A stretch of 64,000 bases of DNA from Salinicoccus halitifaciens (GTDB taxonomy: Bacteria; Bacillota; Bacilli; Staphylococcales; Salinicoccaceae): contig NZ_JAJNCU010000001.1 in the NCBI RefSeq assembly GCF_021026095.1, positions 806,001 to 870,000 of the forward strand, given 5' to 3'. A program made the translations under genes and the position numbers. Position 1 is the first letter of the stretch, and every line of letters begins with the position of its first letter. The notes beneath the pieces are model-generated. The model did not search any database. It was not told where the DNA came from and was given only the letters and a program-made list of their open reading frames with translations. Positions 45,291 to 54,366 of this stretch are shown here, one piece after another.

Positions 45291-46924
45291 TATAAAAACC
45301 TCAATTTCCGTCTGATTTTATCCGCTCTTGAACCGAGGATTTCATCTGCAAGACCGCTTCTGAATGACAGCAGTATATAGACCGACGCACCGATCGGTAC
45401 GGTGATGGCCAGGATGATCACGGAATCAAGCTTCTGCTCGACATCGAGATAGAACATGAGAACCAGATAGACGATTTCCACTGCAAGCAGCATGACGATC
45501 GTATAGAACCCGATCTGTAAGAGCGGCTTCATCAATGGACGGATATGGAATTTTCCGTATTTCTTGATGATCCACAAGTTGAGCACGACGCCGAGGCCGA
45601 GCGCAAGTGCCGTCCCCATGACGGCGCCGACCGTATGGAACTGCATGATCAGCGGGATATTGACCGCAAGTTTCACGACAATCACCGCGAGCACCACGTA
45701 GAGCGTCAGGTTCTGCTTGTCGATGCCCTGGACGATTGAGCAGGTGATCGAGAATAATGAAATGATGATGCTCACCGGTGCATAGAACAGGAGAATCTGT
45801 ATAGCCACTTCATTATATTCGAAAAATGATGTGTAAAGCGGCGCGGACAGTATCATCATGCCTGCAGCGGCCGGAACCGCGAAGAACAGGAGCATCATGA
45901 TCATCAGTTTGATTTGATGGTGCACATCATCCATCTGCTTGCGCTGGAAGTTCTTCGTGATGAAAGGCAGGATCGTTATTGCGAATGCCGCTGCCAGTGA
46001 TGTCGGTATCATGACGAGCTTATGCGTCGTCAGATTCAGCATGCCGAACCATGTATCATGGTACCTCGCCGGCACGCCCGCCAGTGCAAGGCCGTTGTTG
46101 TGGGTCAGCTGGTCGATGAATATGATGACCGGGATGCTGATTCCCACAATGATGAACGGGATGCCGTAGCGGATGATCTCACCATACATCTCCTTGTAGC
46201 TGAAATCGTATCCTGTTTCATCCGAATCCACCAGTTTTTGAATGTGCGGGCGCCTCTTCCTCCAGAAGTACAGCAGTGTGGCGATTGCACCGAGACCGCC
46301 GATGAATGCGGCGAACACCGCAACTTCGTTGGCCGTCTGGACCGTGCCACCGAGCACGTACAGGACAATATATGCACCGCCGAGCAGCACTGCGATTCTC
46401 ACGACCTGTTCAACGACGGATGAAGCACTGGTCGGGCCGAATGATTCGAAGCCCTGGAAGATGCCCCGGAAAGTCGCCATGAACGGGATGATGATCACGG
46501 CAATCCCGATGATGCGGATGATGCGTGTGATATCCTCGGCCGACCAGCTGCCTTCCCCGCTCCCTGCCGCCAGCGTCTGGAGATTGGCTATGTAAGGGGC
46601 TGCGATATATAATGCGATGAATGCCAGCAATCCCGAACCGATCATGACCCATAGACTCGACCGGTACAATTTCTGGCTGGTCTGATAGGCGCCGAGTGCG
46701 TTATACTTGGCCACGTATTTCGATACGGCGCCGGGCACTCCTGCTGCTGCGATGGACAGCATGATCGTGTACGGCGTATAGGCGTACCCGTAGAGGGCCA
46801 GGTTTTCCTCCCCGTCCATTATTGCGTAGAATGGAATCAGGTAAAGCATACCCAAAATCTTTGTGATGAGTGTCGCCAAAGTTAAAAAGAATGTCCCTCT
46901 GACTAATTTATTGGAATCTGACAT
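45290..46924 (-). CDS. murJ: Lipid II flippase MurJ (YtgP type), MOP superfamily
   Basis: 544 aa, about fourteen membrane helices. GTFFLTLATLITKILGMLYLIPF at the N-terminus, AAAGVPGAVSKYVAKY and FRGIFQGFESFGPTSASSVV are typical of YtgP. B. subtilis YtgP and the S. aureus homologue act as lipid II flippase. It is cotranscribed with the pseudouridine synthase and divergent from ytfP. GAAGG precedes the ATG by about eight bases. Confidence 0.92.
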   Translation of the reverse strand: MSDSNKLVRGTFFLTLATLITKILGMLYLIPFYAIMDGEENLALYGYAYTPYTIMLSIAAAGVPGAVSKYVAKYNALGAYQTSQKLYRSSLWVMIGSGLLAFIALYIAAPYIANLQTLAAGSGEGSWSAEDITRIIRIIGIAVIIIPFMATFRGIFQGFESFGPTSASSVVEQVVRIAVLLGGAYIVLYVLGGTVQTANEVAVFAAFIGGLGAIATLLYFWRKRRPHIQKLVDSDETGYDFSYKEMYGEIIRYGIPFIIVGISIPVIIFIDQLTHNNGLALAGVPARYHDTWFGMLNLTTHKLVMIPTSLAAAFAITILPFITKNFQRKQMDDVHHQIKLMIMMLLFFAVPAAAGMMILSAPLYTSFFEYNEVAIQILLFYAPVSIIISLFSITCSIVQGIDKQNLTLYVVLAVIVVKLAVNIPLIMQFHTVGAVMGTALALGLGVVLNLWIIKKYGKFHIRPLMKPLLQIGFYTIVMLLAVEIVYLVLMFYLDVEQKLDSVIILAITVPIGASVYILLSFRSGLADEILGSRADKIRRKLRFL

Positions 46925-47002
46925 GTTTTAAAACCTTCTTATTTTATACTAAACTACATTATAATCAATATAATATCACTTTCAAACCAAAAGGAGAAAA
47001 TC

Positions 47003-48256
47003 ATGTATGACGTAATTGTGGTTGGCGGCGGTGTGAGCGGCCTGATGGCAGCCTATTCCGCCTCCAAAAATGGCAAAAAAGTAATCCTCATCGAAAAAAA
47101 TAAAAAACTCGGGCAGAAGCTGCTCATCTCGGGCGGCGGCCGCTGCAATGTCACAAACCGCCTGCCCTACGCCGAGATCATCAGTCATATCCCCGGCAAC
47201 GGCAAATTCCTGTACGGTCCCTTCAGCATCTTCGATAATGAAAACATCATCGACTTTGTCGAGTCCCGCGGTGTGGCACTGAAAGAGGAAGACCACGGCC
47301 GCATGTTCCCCGTCAGCAACAAGGCCGTCGATGTACTGAATGTCTTCCTCCGGGAACTGGAGGAAAATAATGTGACCATACGCTACAATACAATCGTTGA
47401 GGAAGTGACTTCCAAAGACGGCAGAATCACCGGCGTCACCTTGACGGACGGCGAAGTCATCAAAGCCCAGAACGTCATCATCACCACCGGCGGACGGAGT
47501 GTGCCGAACACCGGATCCACCGGCGACGGCCATAAATTCGCACGAACGGCCGGGCACACCATCACTGAACTCTTCCCGACGGAAGTGCCCATCACCTCTT
47601 CCGAGGACTTCATCAGGGCGGGCACCTTAAAAGGCCTGAGCCTCTCCAACATCGCTTTGTCCGTGCTCCGGAAGAACGGCAAACCGCGCATCACCCATCA
47701 GATGGATATGATATTCACGCACTTCGGCATCTCCGGTCCCGCCGCCCTCAGATGCAGCCAGTTCGTGTATAAGGAGCAGAAGAGCCAGAAGCGCACCGAC
47801 ATCAGCATGATGATCGACTTTTATCCCGATACGGGGAAAGGCGCACTCCAGGAGGAACTCGACGCCCTGATCAAGGAAAGCCCCAATAAATCCATCAGGA
47901 ATATACTGAAGACCATGATGCAGGACCGGCTCGCCGAATTTCTGATCGACTATAACGGCATCGACCGTGAAGCGAACAGCCACCATCTGAAAAATGAAGA
48001 TAAGCAGAAGATTGTGGACTTCCTGAAAGGCTTCACCTTCAAAGTCGACGGCACCCAGTCCATAGAAAAGGCATTCGTCACCGGAGGCGGCGTCAATTTA
48101 AAAGAAATCACGCCCCAGACGATGGAAAGCCGCCTCGTCGAAGGACTTTATTTTGCCGGCGAAGTCCTCGACATCCACGGCTACACCGGCGGCTATAATA
48201 TAACGAGCGCGCTCGTCACGGGTTATGTCGCGGGCCACAGCGCCGGGATGAAGTAA
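47003..48256 (+). CDS. ytfP: HI0933/YtfP family flavoprotein, NAD(P)/FAD-dependent oxidoreductase
   Basis: 417 aa, soluble. FAD Rossmann motif VVGGGVSGLMAAYSA (residues 6-20), second signature GQKLLISGGGRCNVTN, GRMFPVSNKAVDV, and the C-terminal FAVTGGGV-like FVTGGGVNLKEI and FAGEVLDIHGYTGGYN. The family is widespread; the physiological substrate is unknown. AAAGGAG precedes the ATG. Followed by the 52-bp repeat region. Confidence 0.92.
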   Translation: MYDVIVVGGGVSGLMAAYSASKNGKKVILIEKNKKLGQKLLISGGGRCNVTNRLPYAEIISHIPGNGKFLYGPFSIFDNENIIDFVESRGVALKEEDHGRMFPVSNKAVDVLNVFLRELEENNVTIRYNTIVEEVTSKDGRITGVTLTDGEVIKAQNVIITTGGRSVPNTGSTGDGHKFARTAGHTITELFPTEVPITSSEDFIRAGTLKGLSLSNIALSVLRKNGKPRITHQMDMIFTHFGISGPAALRCSQFVYKEQKSQKRTDISMMIDFYPDTGKGALQEELDALIKESPNKSIRNILKTMMQDRLAEFLIDYNGIDREANSHHLKNEDKQKIVDFLKGFTFKVDGTQSIEKAFVTGGGVNLKEITPQTMESRLVEGLYFAGEVLDIHGYTGGYNITSALVTGYVAGHSAGMK

Positions 48257-48282
48257 GGGTGCAGCTGATTGTTGATGACGTC

Positions 48283-48550
48283 CGTAACCTTCAGTCGAAA
48301 ATTGCGGTAATGTTGCGAAATCGGGCACTGAATTCGTAACCTTCACGGGAAAGCAAGGTCCACCTTACGAAACCAGACATGGAATCCGCAACCTTTGAAT
48401 GAAAACCCAGTCAACGTTGCGAAATCAGGCACAGAAAACGTAACCTTCGCCTTCAAACCCGGCTAACGTTGCGAAACCGGACCCAAAATCCGCAACCTGC
48501 TCATAAGAAGGCCATCAGTGGTGCGAATTCCAAACTCAAAACGCACCTTC
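48283..48550. repeat. Degenerate tandem repeat, exact 52-bp period, five and a fraction units
   Basis: Units start at 48283, 48335, 48387, 48439 and 48491, with a partial sixth at 48542. All five align without gaps. Column 1-9 is CGYAACCTT, column 27-38 is AACGTTGCGAAA (copies of GTTGCGAAA at 48312, 48364, 48416, 48468, 48520), and other columns are moderately conserved. The two blocks are near reverse complements (CGCAACCTT against AACGTTGCG). 52 is not a multiple of three and no start or ribosome-binding site fits, so it is read as non-coding. This fills most of the 345-bp gap 48257-48601. Confidence 0.88.
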
Positions 48551-48564
48551 TTCACCACAACGCC

Positions 48565-48598
48565 AAAACCCCGCAGTTCACTAGAACTGCGGGGTCTC
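48565..48598. terminator. Terminator between repeat array and isdG
   Basis: CCCCGCAGTT CACTAG AACTGCGGGG; T-run on the minus strand (GGGGTTTT) ends isdG. Confidence 0.88.
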
Positions 48599-48601
48599 TT
48601 C

Positions 48602-48925
48602 TTATTCCGGCAGGTGCCGGTAGGCGATGTCATAAATTCGTATTTCATTATCTATGATCGGGTTGTCTGCAGGTTTATCCCCGGACGGTCTTGAACCGTG
48701 GGCTTTTTGGTTCTTCCTGCTGTCCCTCCATGCCTCAAAGGATGCATGGTCTTTCCAAGTCGTCGCGACCAGCAGCTCATCATGATCTTCAAGCTTTTCA
48801 TTCTTCAGCACTTCCATCAGCTCAAAACCTTCAAAAGTATGGACGGCCTTCGGTTCCTGGAATCTTACCGCAACCTCATCGATCCGGCCCTTTTTAATGC
48901 TCAGCGCATTCACCACTTTAATCAT
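48602..48925 (-). CDS. isdG: Heme-degrading monooxygenase, IsdG family
   Basis: 107 aa, exactly the size of S. aureus IsdG. ABM ferredoxin-like fold; the catalytic triad of the family is visible as Asn6 (VVNALS), the Trp in TTWKDHASF and the His in NQKAHG; the C-terminal PIIDNEIRIYDIAY resembles IsdG closely. It frees iron from heme. No heme-uptake genes are adjacent. A weak Fur-like sequence lies at 48953-48967. GGATGAG precedes the ATG. Confidence 0.88.
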   Translation of the reverse strand: MIKVVNALSIKKGRIDEVAVRFQEPKAVHTFEGFELMEVLKNEKLEDHDELLVATTWKDHASFEAWRDSRKNQKAHGSRPSGDKPADNPIIDNEIRIYDIAYRHLPE

Positions 48926-48952
48926 TCATTCTCATCCTTTCATGATATACCT

Positions 48953-48967
48953 ACATAAACAATATCA
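48953..48967. promoter_or_regulatory. Weak Fur-box-like sequence before isdG
   Basis: Minus strand TGATATTGTTTATGT matches the 7-1-7 Fur core at about 10-11 of 14 specified bases and overlaps the likely promoter region. Confidence 0.25.
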
Positions 48968-49093
48968 TATTTCCACCGGCACTCCGTATAGGAAAGGTTA
49001 CAAAAAAGCGACGGCGAAAAGTTTGAACATGGCAATATAAAGGAATTGGCTTTAAAGTACAGTTTCCACAATAAAAACCAAAGGAGCGTACAT

Positions 49094-49627
49094 ATGTCAT
49101 TGGAAGATATGTTTTTAGGTGATTTTGAAACCATTATACGCACGCTGGTCGTCGGTCTGCTCGCCTATATCGCCCTGGTCGTCATCGTGAGAGTCAGCGG
49201 CAAGCGTACATTATCCCAGCTGAACGCCTTCGACTTCATCGTGACGGTGGCCCTCGGCTCGATACTCGCGACCATCATCCTCGACAGCAGCGTGTCGCTG
49301 CTTCAGGGCGTCACCGCCTACCTTGTGCTCGTCCTGATGCAGTATTTGATCACGAGGTTCACACTGGCGAGTAATACATTCGATGACCTGGTGAAATCCG
49401 AACCGAGGCTGCTCTTTTATAAGGATCAGTACCTTGAGGGAAATCTGAAGAAAGAACGGCTGAACAAATCCGAAATCCATCAGGCGGTGCGGTCAAGCGG
49501 CACCGCCAACCTTGAAAAGGTTGAAGCGGTCATCCTGGAGAGTGACGGGAGCATCTCCGTCATCCCAAAAAGTGACGGGCCTTCAAAAAATGATGAAAAT
49601 GACATCATGCAACATGTAAAAAAGTGA
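49094..49627 (+). CDS. DUF421 membrane protein (YetF family)
   Basis: 177 aa. Three N-terminal membrane helices (about 10-32, 38-58, 62-85) and a cytoplasmic domain with the family signature SGKRTLSQLNAFDFIVTVALGS and SEPRLLFYKDQYLEG. Function unknown; DUF421 proteins occur in spore-former and coccal membranes. The frame opens at 49046 but ATG 49094 follows AAAGGAG. Single gene, convergent with leuS over a shared terminator. Confidence 0.88.
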   Translation: MSLEDMFLGDFETIIRTLVVGLLAYIALVVIVRVSGKRTLSQLNAFDFIVTVALGSILATIILDSSVSLLQGVTAYLVLVLMQYLITRFTLASNTFDDLVKSEPRLLFYKDQYLEGNLKKERLNKSEIHQAVRSSGTANLEKVEAVILESDGSISVIPKSDGPSKNDENDIMQHVKK

Positions 49628-49662
49628 AGCAGGGGTCCAGAGACCCCGCTTCACTTTTTTTA
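49622..49662. terminator. Terminator between DUF421 gene and leuS
   Basis: AAGTGAAGC / GCTTCACTT with inner GGGGTC / GACCCC, then T7; covers the stop codon of the DUF421 gene. Confidence 0.93.
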
Positions 49663-52074
49663 GTTTGCGACGATATTCACCAGTTTGCCCGGTACGACGA
49701 TTACTTTACGAATCGTCTTGTCCCGGAGGTCATCCTGGATCCTGTTGGATTCGATTGCGATCCTTTCAAGGTCTTCCTTCGATGCATCAGCAGGGACATT
49801 TCGCTTCTCCTTCACTTTGCCGTTGACCTGGATGACGATTTCCACTTCATCTTCAACGAGTTTGGATTCATCGTATTCCGGCCATTCCGCATAAGCAACC
49901 GTATCAGTGTTCCCGAGCCTGTCCCATAATTCCTCACCGATGTGCGGTGAGATGGCGGAAAGCATCTTCACGAAATCTTCGATATAAGTCTTTGAGACTT
50001 CTTCTTTCTTATAACACTCGTTCACAAATACCATCATCTGTGAAATCGCCGTGTTGAAGTCAAGGTTGGCATAGTCTTCAGTCACTTTCTTGACCGTCTC
50101 ATTGTAGACTTTGTCGAGCTCCGGTGTTTCCTTATCCACGATCTTCGCATTGACCTCACCCGTATCCTCATTGATGACGAGGCGCCATACACGGTCAAGG
50201 AAGCGTCTTGACCCGTCAAGACCGGTTGTGCTCCATGCGATTGACGCATCAAGCGGCCCCATGAACATTTCATACATTCTGAGTGTGTCCGCACCGTGTG
50301 AATAGACGATGTCATCCGGGTTGATGACATTCCCTTTGGATTTACTCATCTTCTCGTTGCCCTCACCGAGGATCATGCCCTGGTTGAACAATTTCTGGAA
50401 CGGCTCCTTCGTATGGACGACGCCGAGATCGTAGAGCACTTTGTGCCAGAAACGTGCATACAGCAGGTGCAGCACCGCATGCTCCGCCCCGCCGATGTAG
50501 AGGTCGACCGGGAGCCAGTGCTTCAGTTTCTCAGGGTCTGCAAGCGCGTCCTCATTATGAGGGTCGATGAAACGCAGGTAGTACCAGCAGCTGCCGGCCC
50601 ACTGAGGCATCGTGTTCGTCTCGCGGCGCCCTTTGACACCGTCCTCCCTCACGACTTCCACCCATTCCGGATTGTTCGCAAGCGGTGATTCGCCCGTGCC
50701 CGACGGCTTGATGGCATCCATCACCGGCAGCTCAAGCGGCAGTTCATCTTCAGGCACCGTGGACATCGTGCCGTCCTCCCAGTGGATCACCGGAATCGGT
50801 TCGCCCCAGTAACGCTGACGTGAGAACAGCCAGTCGCGGAGCTTGTAGGTGGTCTTCTTCTCACCGTAATTTTTCTCTTCCAGTATTTGAAGTGACTTTT
50901 CAATGGCCTCTTCTGTATCAAGTCCGTTGAGCTCGCCTGAATTGATATGCGGGCCGTTGCCTGTGTAGGCTTCCTCGTCGATATTGCCGCCCTCGACCAC
51001 TTCGACGATCGGCAGGTCGAACTTGGTTGCGAATTCATAGTCACGCTGGTCATGCGCCGGAACCGCCATGATTGCACCTGTACCGTATGATGCGAGCACA
51101 TAATCCGAAATCCAGATCGGCAGCCTTTCACCGTTGAACGGGTTGATTGCATAAGCGCCTGTGAAGACACCGGACTTATCCTTGGCAAGGTCCGTCCGTT
51201 CAAGCTCACTCTTCATCGCCGCCTTATCCTGATAGGCTTTCACCGCATCTTTCTGTTCATCCGTCGTGATCTTCTCCACAAGCTTATGCTCAGGTGCAAA
51301 AACGGCGTAAGTCGCCCCGTAGATCGTATCCGGACGTGTCGTGAACGCCGTGAACTGTTCATCGGTGCCCTCTATCTTGAAGTCGATGTTCGCACCTTCG
51401 GATTTGCCGATCCAGTTGCGCTGCATATCTTTAAGCGACTCCGGCCAGTCGAGGTCGTCAAGGTCTTCGAGCAGACGGTCGGCATATTCGGTGATCTTGA
51501 GCATCCACTGCCTCATCGGCTTCCTGACGACCGGATGGCCGCCGCGTTCAGACAGCCCGTCGATGACTTCCTCGTTCGCAAGCACCGTGCCCAGCGCCTC
51601 ACACCAGTTCACAGGCACTTCATCGATATATGCGAGACCTTTATTGTAGAGCTGGATGAAGATCCACTGTGTCCATTTGTAGTAATGGGCATCCGTCGTA
51701 TCGATTTCACGGTCCCAGTCATAGCTGAAGCCGAGCTCTTTGATCTGACGGCGGAAGTTGTCGATATTCTTCTTGTTGAATTCACGTATATCATTGCCGG
51801 TATCGATGGCATACTGCTCTGCAGGGAGGCCGAATGCATCCCAGCCCATCGGATGGAGGACGTTATAACCCTGCATCCGCTTCATCCTTGAAACGATGTC
51901 GGTCGCCGTATAACCTTCCGGGTGACCCACATGAAGCCCTGAACCGGACGGGTACGGGAACATATCCAGTGCGTAGAACTTCTTCTTATCATATTCTTCC
52001 TCGGTCTTGAAAGTTTTGTTGGTTTCCCAGTATTCCTGCCATTTTTTCTCGATTTCTCTGTGGTTATAAGTCAT
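49660..52074 (-). CDS. leuS: Leucyl-tRNA synthetase
   Basis: Class I synthetase, 804 aa, equal to S. aureus LeuS. HVGH at 48-51 (in [15 protein letters not shown]), CP1 editing domain with the [12 protein letters not shown] and [15 protein letters not shown] motifs, KMSKSKGNV, and anticodon-binding plus C-terminal domains. The frame runs upstream to 52167, but those residues translate the T-box (the VVPRSDRS stretch comes from GGTGGTACCGCGGTCAG); ATG 52074 follows TAGGAGGAG. Controlled by a leucine T-box. Confidence 0.97.
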   Translation of the reverse strand: MTYNHREIEKKWQEYWETNKTFKTEEEYDKKKFYALDMFPYPSGSGLHVGHPEGYTATDIVSRMKRMQGYNVLHPMGWDAFGLPAEQYAIDTGNDIREFNKKNIDNFRRQIKELGFSYDWDREIDTTDAHYYKWTQWIFIQLYNKGLAYIDEVPVNWCEALGTVLANEEVIDGLSERGGHPVVRKPMRQWMLKITEYADRLLEDLDDLDWPESLKDMQRNWIGKSEGANIDFKIEGTDEQFTAFTTRPDTIYGATYAVFAPEHKLVEKITTDEQKDAVKAYQDKAAMKSELERTDLAKDKSGVFTGAYAINPFNGERLPIWISDYVLASYGTGAIMAVPAHDQRDYEFATKFDLPIVEVVEGGNIDEEAYTGNGPHINSGELNGLDTEEAIEKSLQILEEKNYGEKKTTYKLRDWLFSRQRYWGEPIPVIHWEDGTMSTVPEDELPLELPVMDAIKPSGTGESPLANNPEWVEVVREDGVKGRRETNTMPQWAGSCWYYLRFIDPHNEDALADPEKLKHWLPVDLYIGGAEHAVLHLLYARFWHKVLYDLGVVHTKEPFQKLFNQGMILGEGNEKMSKSKGNVINPDDIVYSHGADTLRMYEMFMGPLDASIAWSTTGLDGSRRFLDRVWRLVINEDTGEVNAKIVDKETPELDKVYNETVKKVTEDYANLDFNTAISQMMVFVNECYKKEEVSKTYIEDFVKMLSAISPHIGEELWDRLGNTDTVAYAEWPEYDESKLVEDEVEIVIQVNGKVKEKRNVPADASKEDLERIAIESNRIQDDLRDKTIRKVIVVPGKLVNIVAN

Positions 52075-52097
52075 TTGGCTCCTCCTATTATATGTAA

Positions 52098-52295
52098 AAA
52101 AGTATATAAAAATCCCATGTTCATAAAAAACATGGGACGATCTATCTGACCGCGGTACCACCCGCATTCACTTTGAAAGTGCATCTCTTGAATATTCGTT
52201 TGAATGATATACAGACGAGTTCATACTGCACTGCTGCCGGTTTGCACCACCACCGGTTCTCTTGGAACAGTGTCATACTACTACTTCTGTACAAG
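52098..52295 (-). promoter_or_regulatory. Leu T-box leader of leuS
   Basis: Minus strand: AGAGAACCGGTGG in stem I; specifier CTC at 52217-52219 (ATGAACTCGTC, aligned with ATGAATACACC of tyrS); T-box GGGTGGTACCGCGG near 52150; terminator TCCCATGTT / GAACATGGGA with T5 at 52100-52137. CTC codes leucine. Confidence 0.93.
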
Positions 52296-52299
52296 TACT

Positions 52300-52328
52300 A
52301 ATATATGTCATTTGAAAAATATTAGCAA
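52300..52328 (-). promoter_or_regulatory. leuS promoter
   Basis: Minus strand TTGCTA (52323-52328), 17 bp, TATATT (52300-52305). Confidence 0.65.
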
Positions 52329-52341
52329 GCATAATCGGGAA

Positions 52342-52809
52342 TTATATGAGCTGCAGCCCTTCAATCGTGAGCAGCGTCGATTTCTTATCCAGCCCGCCCG
52401 TATAGCCGCCGAGGGTGCCGTCGCTTGAGATCACCCTGTGGCATGGGACGATGATTGAGACCGGGTTCTTCCCGTTGGCATTCGCCACCGCCCTTGAATA
52501 GTTGACGCCGCCGCACCTGAGCGCGAGCGCCTTATAGCTGATGGTCTGCCCGTAAGGGATTTTGCTCAGTTCATTCCATACTTTCTGCTGGAATTTCGTC
52601 CCTTTGAAAGAAAGGTTCACCGGCACGGTGAACTCCGTCCGCTCTCCTTCGAAGTACTCTCTGAGCTCTTCCCTGCACCGGTTGAGGACATCGTTACCGC
52701 TGCCCTGTTCCCCCGGTGCATCCGTATAATCCAGCCCAGTGATCTCCCCGTCTGCACTCCGTATCTCAAGCCATCCGACCGGACTGTCGTAATAGATCGT
52801 CTCTTCCAT
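52342..52809 (-). CDS. ogt: Methylated-DNA-protein cysteine methyltransferase
   Basis: Repairs O6-alkylguanine by suicidal transfer to its own cysteine. 155 aa. Active site IVPCHRVIS, the recognition helix ...YSRAVANANGKNP and the turn SDGTLGGYTGGLDKK are intact. The frame runs to 53094, but the upstream part is an antisense shadow of mnmM; ATG 52809 follows GGGGGGACAG. No Ada-type regulatory domain. Divergent from mnmM. Confidence 0.94.
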   Translation of the reverse strand: MEETIYYDSPVGWLEIRSADGEITGLDYTDAPGEQGSGNDVLNRCREELREYFEGERTEFTVPVNLSFKGTKFQQKVWNELSKIPYGQTISYKALALRCGGVNYSRAVANANGKNPVSIIVPCHRVISSDGTLGGYTGGLDKKSTLLTIEGLQLI

Positions 52810-52913
52810 CCACTGTCCCCCCTTTAAACTGAACCTCTTCTTCATGATAAAAACTTTATATTTTTTACGAATGTGCCGCAACTGATATGGTATCATCTTT
52901 AGGAGGTGATCAT

Positions 52914-53471
52914 ATGCTGATGAAAATACTGCCGGCCGCCAAAAAAATGATGGAGGAAGCCGTCTCCCCAGGTGACACGGTCGTCGATGCCACATGCGGC
53001 AACGGCCATGATACAAAATTCCTCTCGGAATTGACGGGCCCTGCCGGAAAAGTGTACAGCTTCGACATACAGAAGGCTGCAATCGACAATGCACGGGAGC
53101 TGACCAAAGGATCCTGCAACATTGAATTCATACATGATTCGCACGCCCGTGCCGAAGAATATATTGAAGCGCCCATCCAGGCCGCCATGTTCAATCTGGG
53201 CTACCTGCCGCGGGGCGACAAGTCCATCACGACGGAAGGTGAATCGACCATCGAAGCCCTCAGGCAGCTCTTTGAACTGTTGAAGCCGGGCGGCCGCATC
53301 GTCATCGTCGTCTACCACGGGCATGAAAAAGGGAAAGAGGAAAGGGATGCGCTGTATGAATACCTGTCCGGCTTCCCCCAGGAAGAGGCGGACATACTCG
53401 AGTACCGCTTCATCAACCAGAGGAACAACGCACCGTTCATACTGTGCCTGGAGAAGGCTCGGAAAGCCTGA
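52914..53471 (+). CDS. mnmM: tRNA 5-aminomethyl-2-thiouridine methyltransferase MnmM (YtqB)
   Basis: 185 aa Rossmann methyltransferase. SAM motif VVDATCGNGHDTKFL (about 23-37), acidic SFDIQ in strand 2, and the family marks NLGYLPRGDKSITT and YHGHEKGKEE. YtqB of B. subtilis was identified as MnmM, which converts nm5s2U34 to mnm5s2U34 in tRNA (established in recent literature, as I recall it). ATG 52914 follows TAGGAGGTGAT; the frame start at 52887 has no site. Confidence 0.88.
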   Translation: MLMKILPAAKKMMEEAVSPGDTVVDATCGNGHDTKFLSELTGPAGKVYSFDIQKAAIDNARELTKGSCNIEFIHDSHARAEEYIEAPIQAAMFNLGYLPRGDKSITTEGESTIEALRQLFELLKPGGRIVIVVYHGHEKGKEERDALYEYLSGFPQEEADILEYRFINQRNNAPFILCLEKARKA

Positions 53472-53483
53472 CGGCTCCCCTTT

Positions 53484-54284
53484 TTAAAGCAGGCCGATCC
53501 TGAACAGCTGGGCATCGAAGAACTTCTCAAGGTGATAAAATGGGACCTCTATATCCTCCCGCTGGAAGATGCTGTGATCTTCACTGTCCAGCATGATGAT
53601 GTGGAGATCTTTATTCTCGATCTTCTTTACATAAGCAGCCGATATGAATGGTTCGATGATTTCATTGCCTTCCGTGAATATGGCGAGGACCGGCACATCG
53701 GGGAATTCATCCATGTTTTCAGTCGTATTCTTCATCTGGTTGATCACGGTCTTATACCAGTGGTAGCTGACTTTGCCCACAATCAGTTCGTCGTTCTCGT
53801 AGCGGTCCAGATAATTTTTATCGGTCGTGAAGTCCTTCATGCTGATGCCGGGATTGAACCTGGTTTCATCACTCGAAGTCCTGACACTCGTGATCAGTGT
53901 GTTCTTGCGGTTGATGAACGACTGTTTGAATGACAACAACGGATTCAACAGTGCAATGCCGTCAATATGAATATTATGCTGTTTGATCAATTCTATCGCA
54001 ATCAGTCCACCGAGGCCCTGCCCGATGACGAACGTCGGCAGCCGGTAGCCCCTGGTCATTTCAAACCATTCCATGACCCGGTCGATATATTGATAGAAAT
54101 CGGTGATGTGTCCTTTATGAACCCTTGTAGTCTGTCCGTGTCCCGGCAGATCCCCGGTGACGACATGATAATTTGCATTTCTCAGCTGGCTGATCAGGCC
54201 GGTGTAATATTCATGATGTTCGAGCATATCATGTATGACGACGACGACACCTTTCGGTTCATATTCCGTTTCCCATTTCCACAT
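53484..54284 (-). CDS. Alpha/beta-hydrolase-fold protein (YtpA/lysophospholipase-like) lacking the catalytic serine
   Basis: 266 aa. The fold is clear (VVVVIHDMLEHHEYY, GDLPGHGQT as in monoacylglycerol-lipase-type hydrolases), but the nucleophile elbow reads VIGQGLGGLIA, so the GxSxG serine is Gln89. The acid position reads TEGNEII with Asn207 where Asp is expected; only His237 (SEDHSIF) is kept. Hydrolysis by the usual mechanism is therefore unlikely; a binding or regulatory role is inferred. The frame is intact and located where ytpA-like genes occur in Bacilli. The start is ATG 54284 with a weak upstream AAGGAGA. Confidence 0.82.
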   Translation of the reverse strand: MWKWETEYEPKGVVVVIHDMLEHHEYYTGLISQLRNANYHVVTGDLPGHGQTTRVHKGHITDFYQYIDRVMEWFEMTRGYRLPTFVIGQGLGGLIAIELIKQHNIHIDGIALLNPLLSFKQSFINRKNTLITSVRTSSDETRFNPGISMKDFTTDKNYLDRYENDELIVGKVSYHWYKTVINQMKNTTENMDEFPDVPVLAIFTEGNEIIEPFISAAYVKKIENKDLHIIMLDSEDHSIFQREDIEVPFYHLEKFFDAQLFRIGLL

Positions 54285-54366
54285 TTAACGCAAGTCTCCT
54301 TAAGTCCTTTTATAATTCACTATGATACAATTATTATAACAACAATTGAATGAAAGGATAGTGCAA

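Noticed and set aside
48283-48550. CRISPR array
   Set aside because: Whole units drift together; there are no identical repeats with unique spacers, and no cas genes.
48463-48657. Open frames on both strands across the 52-bp repeats
   Set aside because: Period 52 is not a multiple of three, no ribosome-binding site fits, and the frames are carried by the repeats and the isdG terminator.
52075-52167. 31-residue N-terminal extension of LeuS
   Set aside because: It is a translation of the T-box antiterminator and terminator; the true start has AGGAGG directly before it.
52810-53094. Long N-terminal extension of Ogt
   Set aside because: It overlaps mnmM on the other strand and is Arg/Cys-rich antisense sequence.
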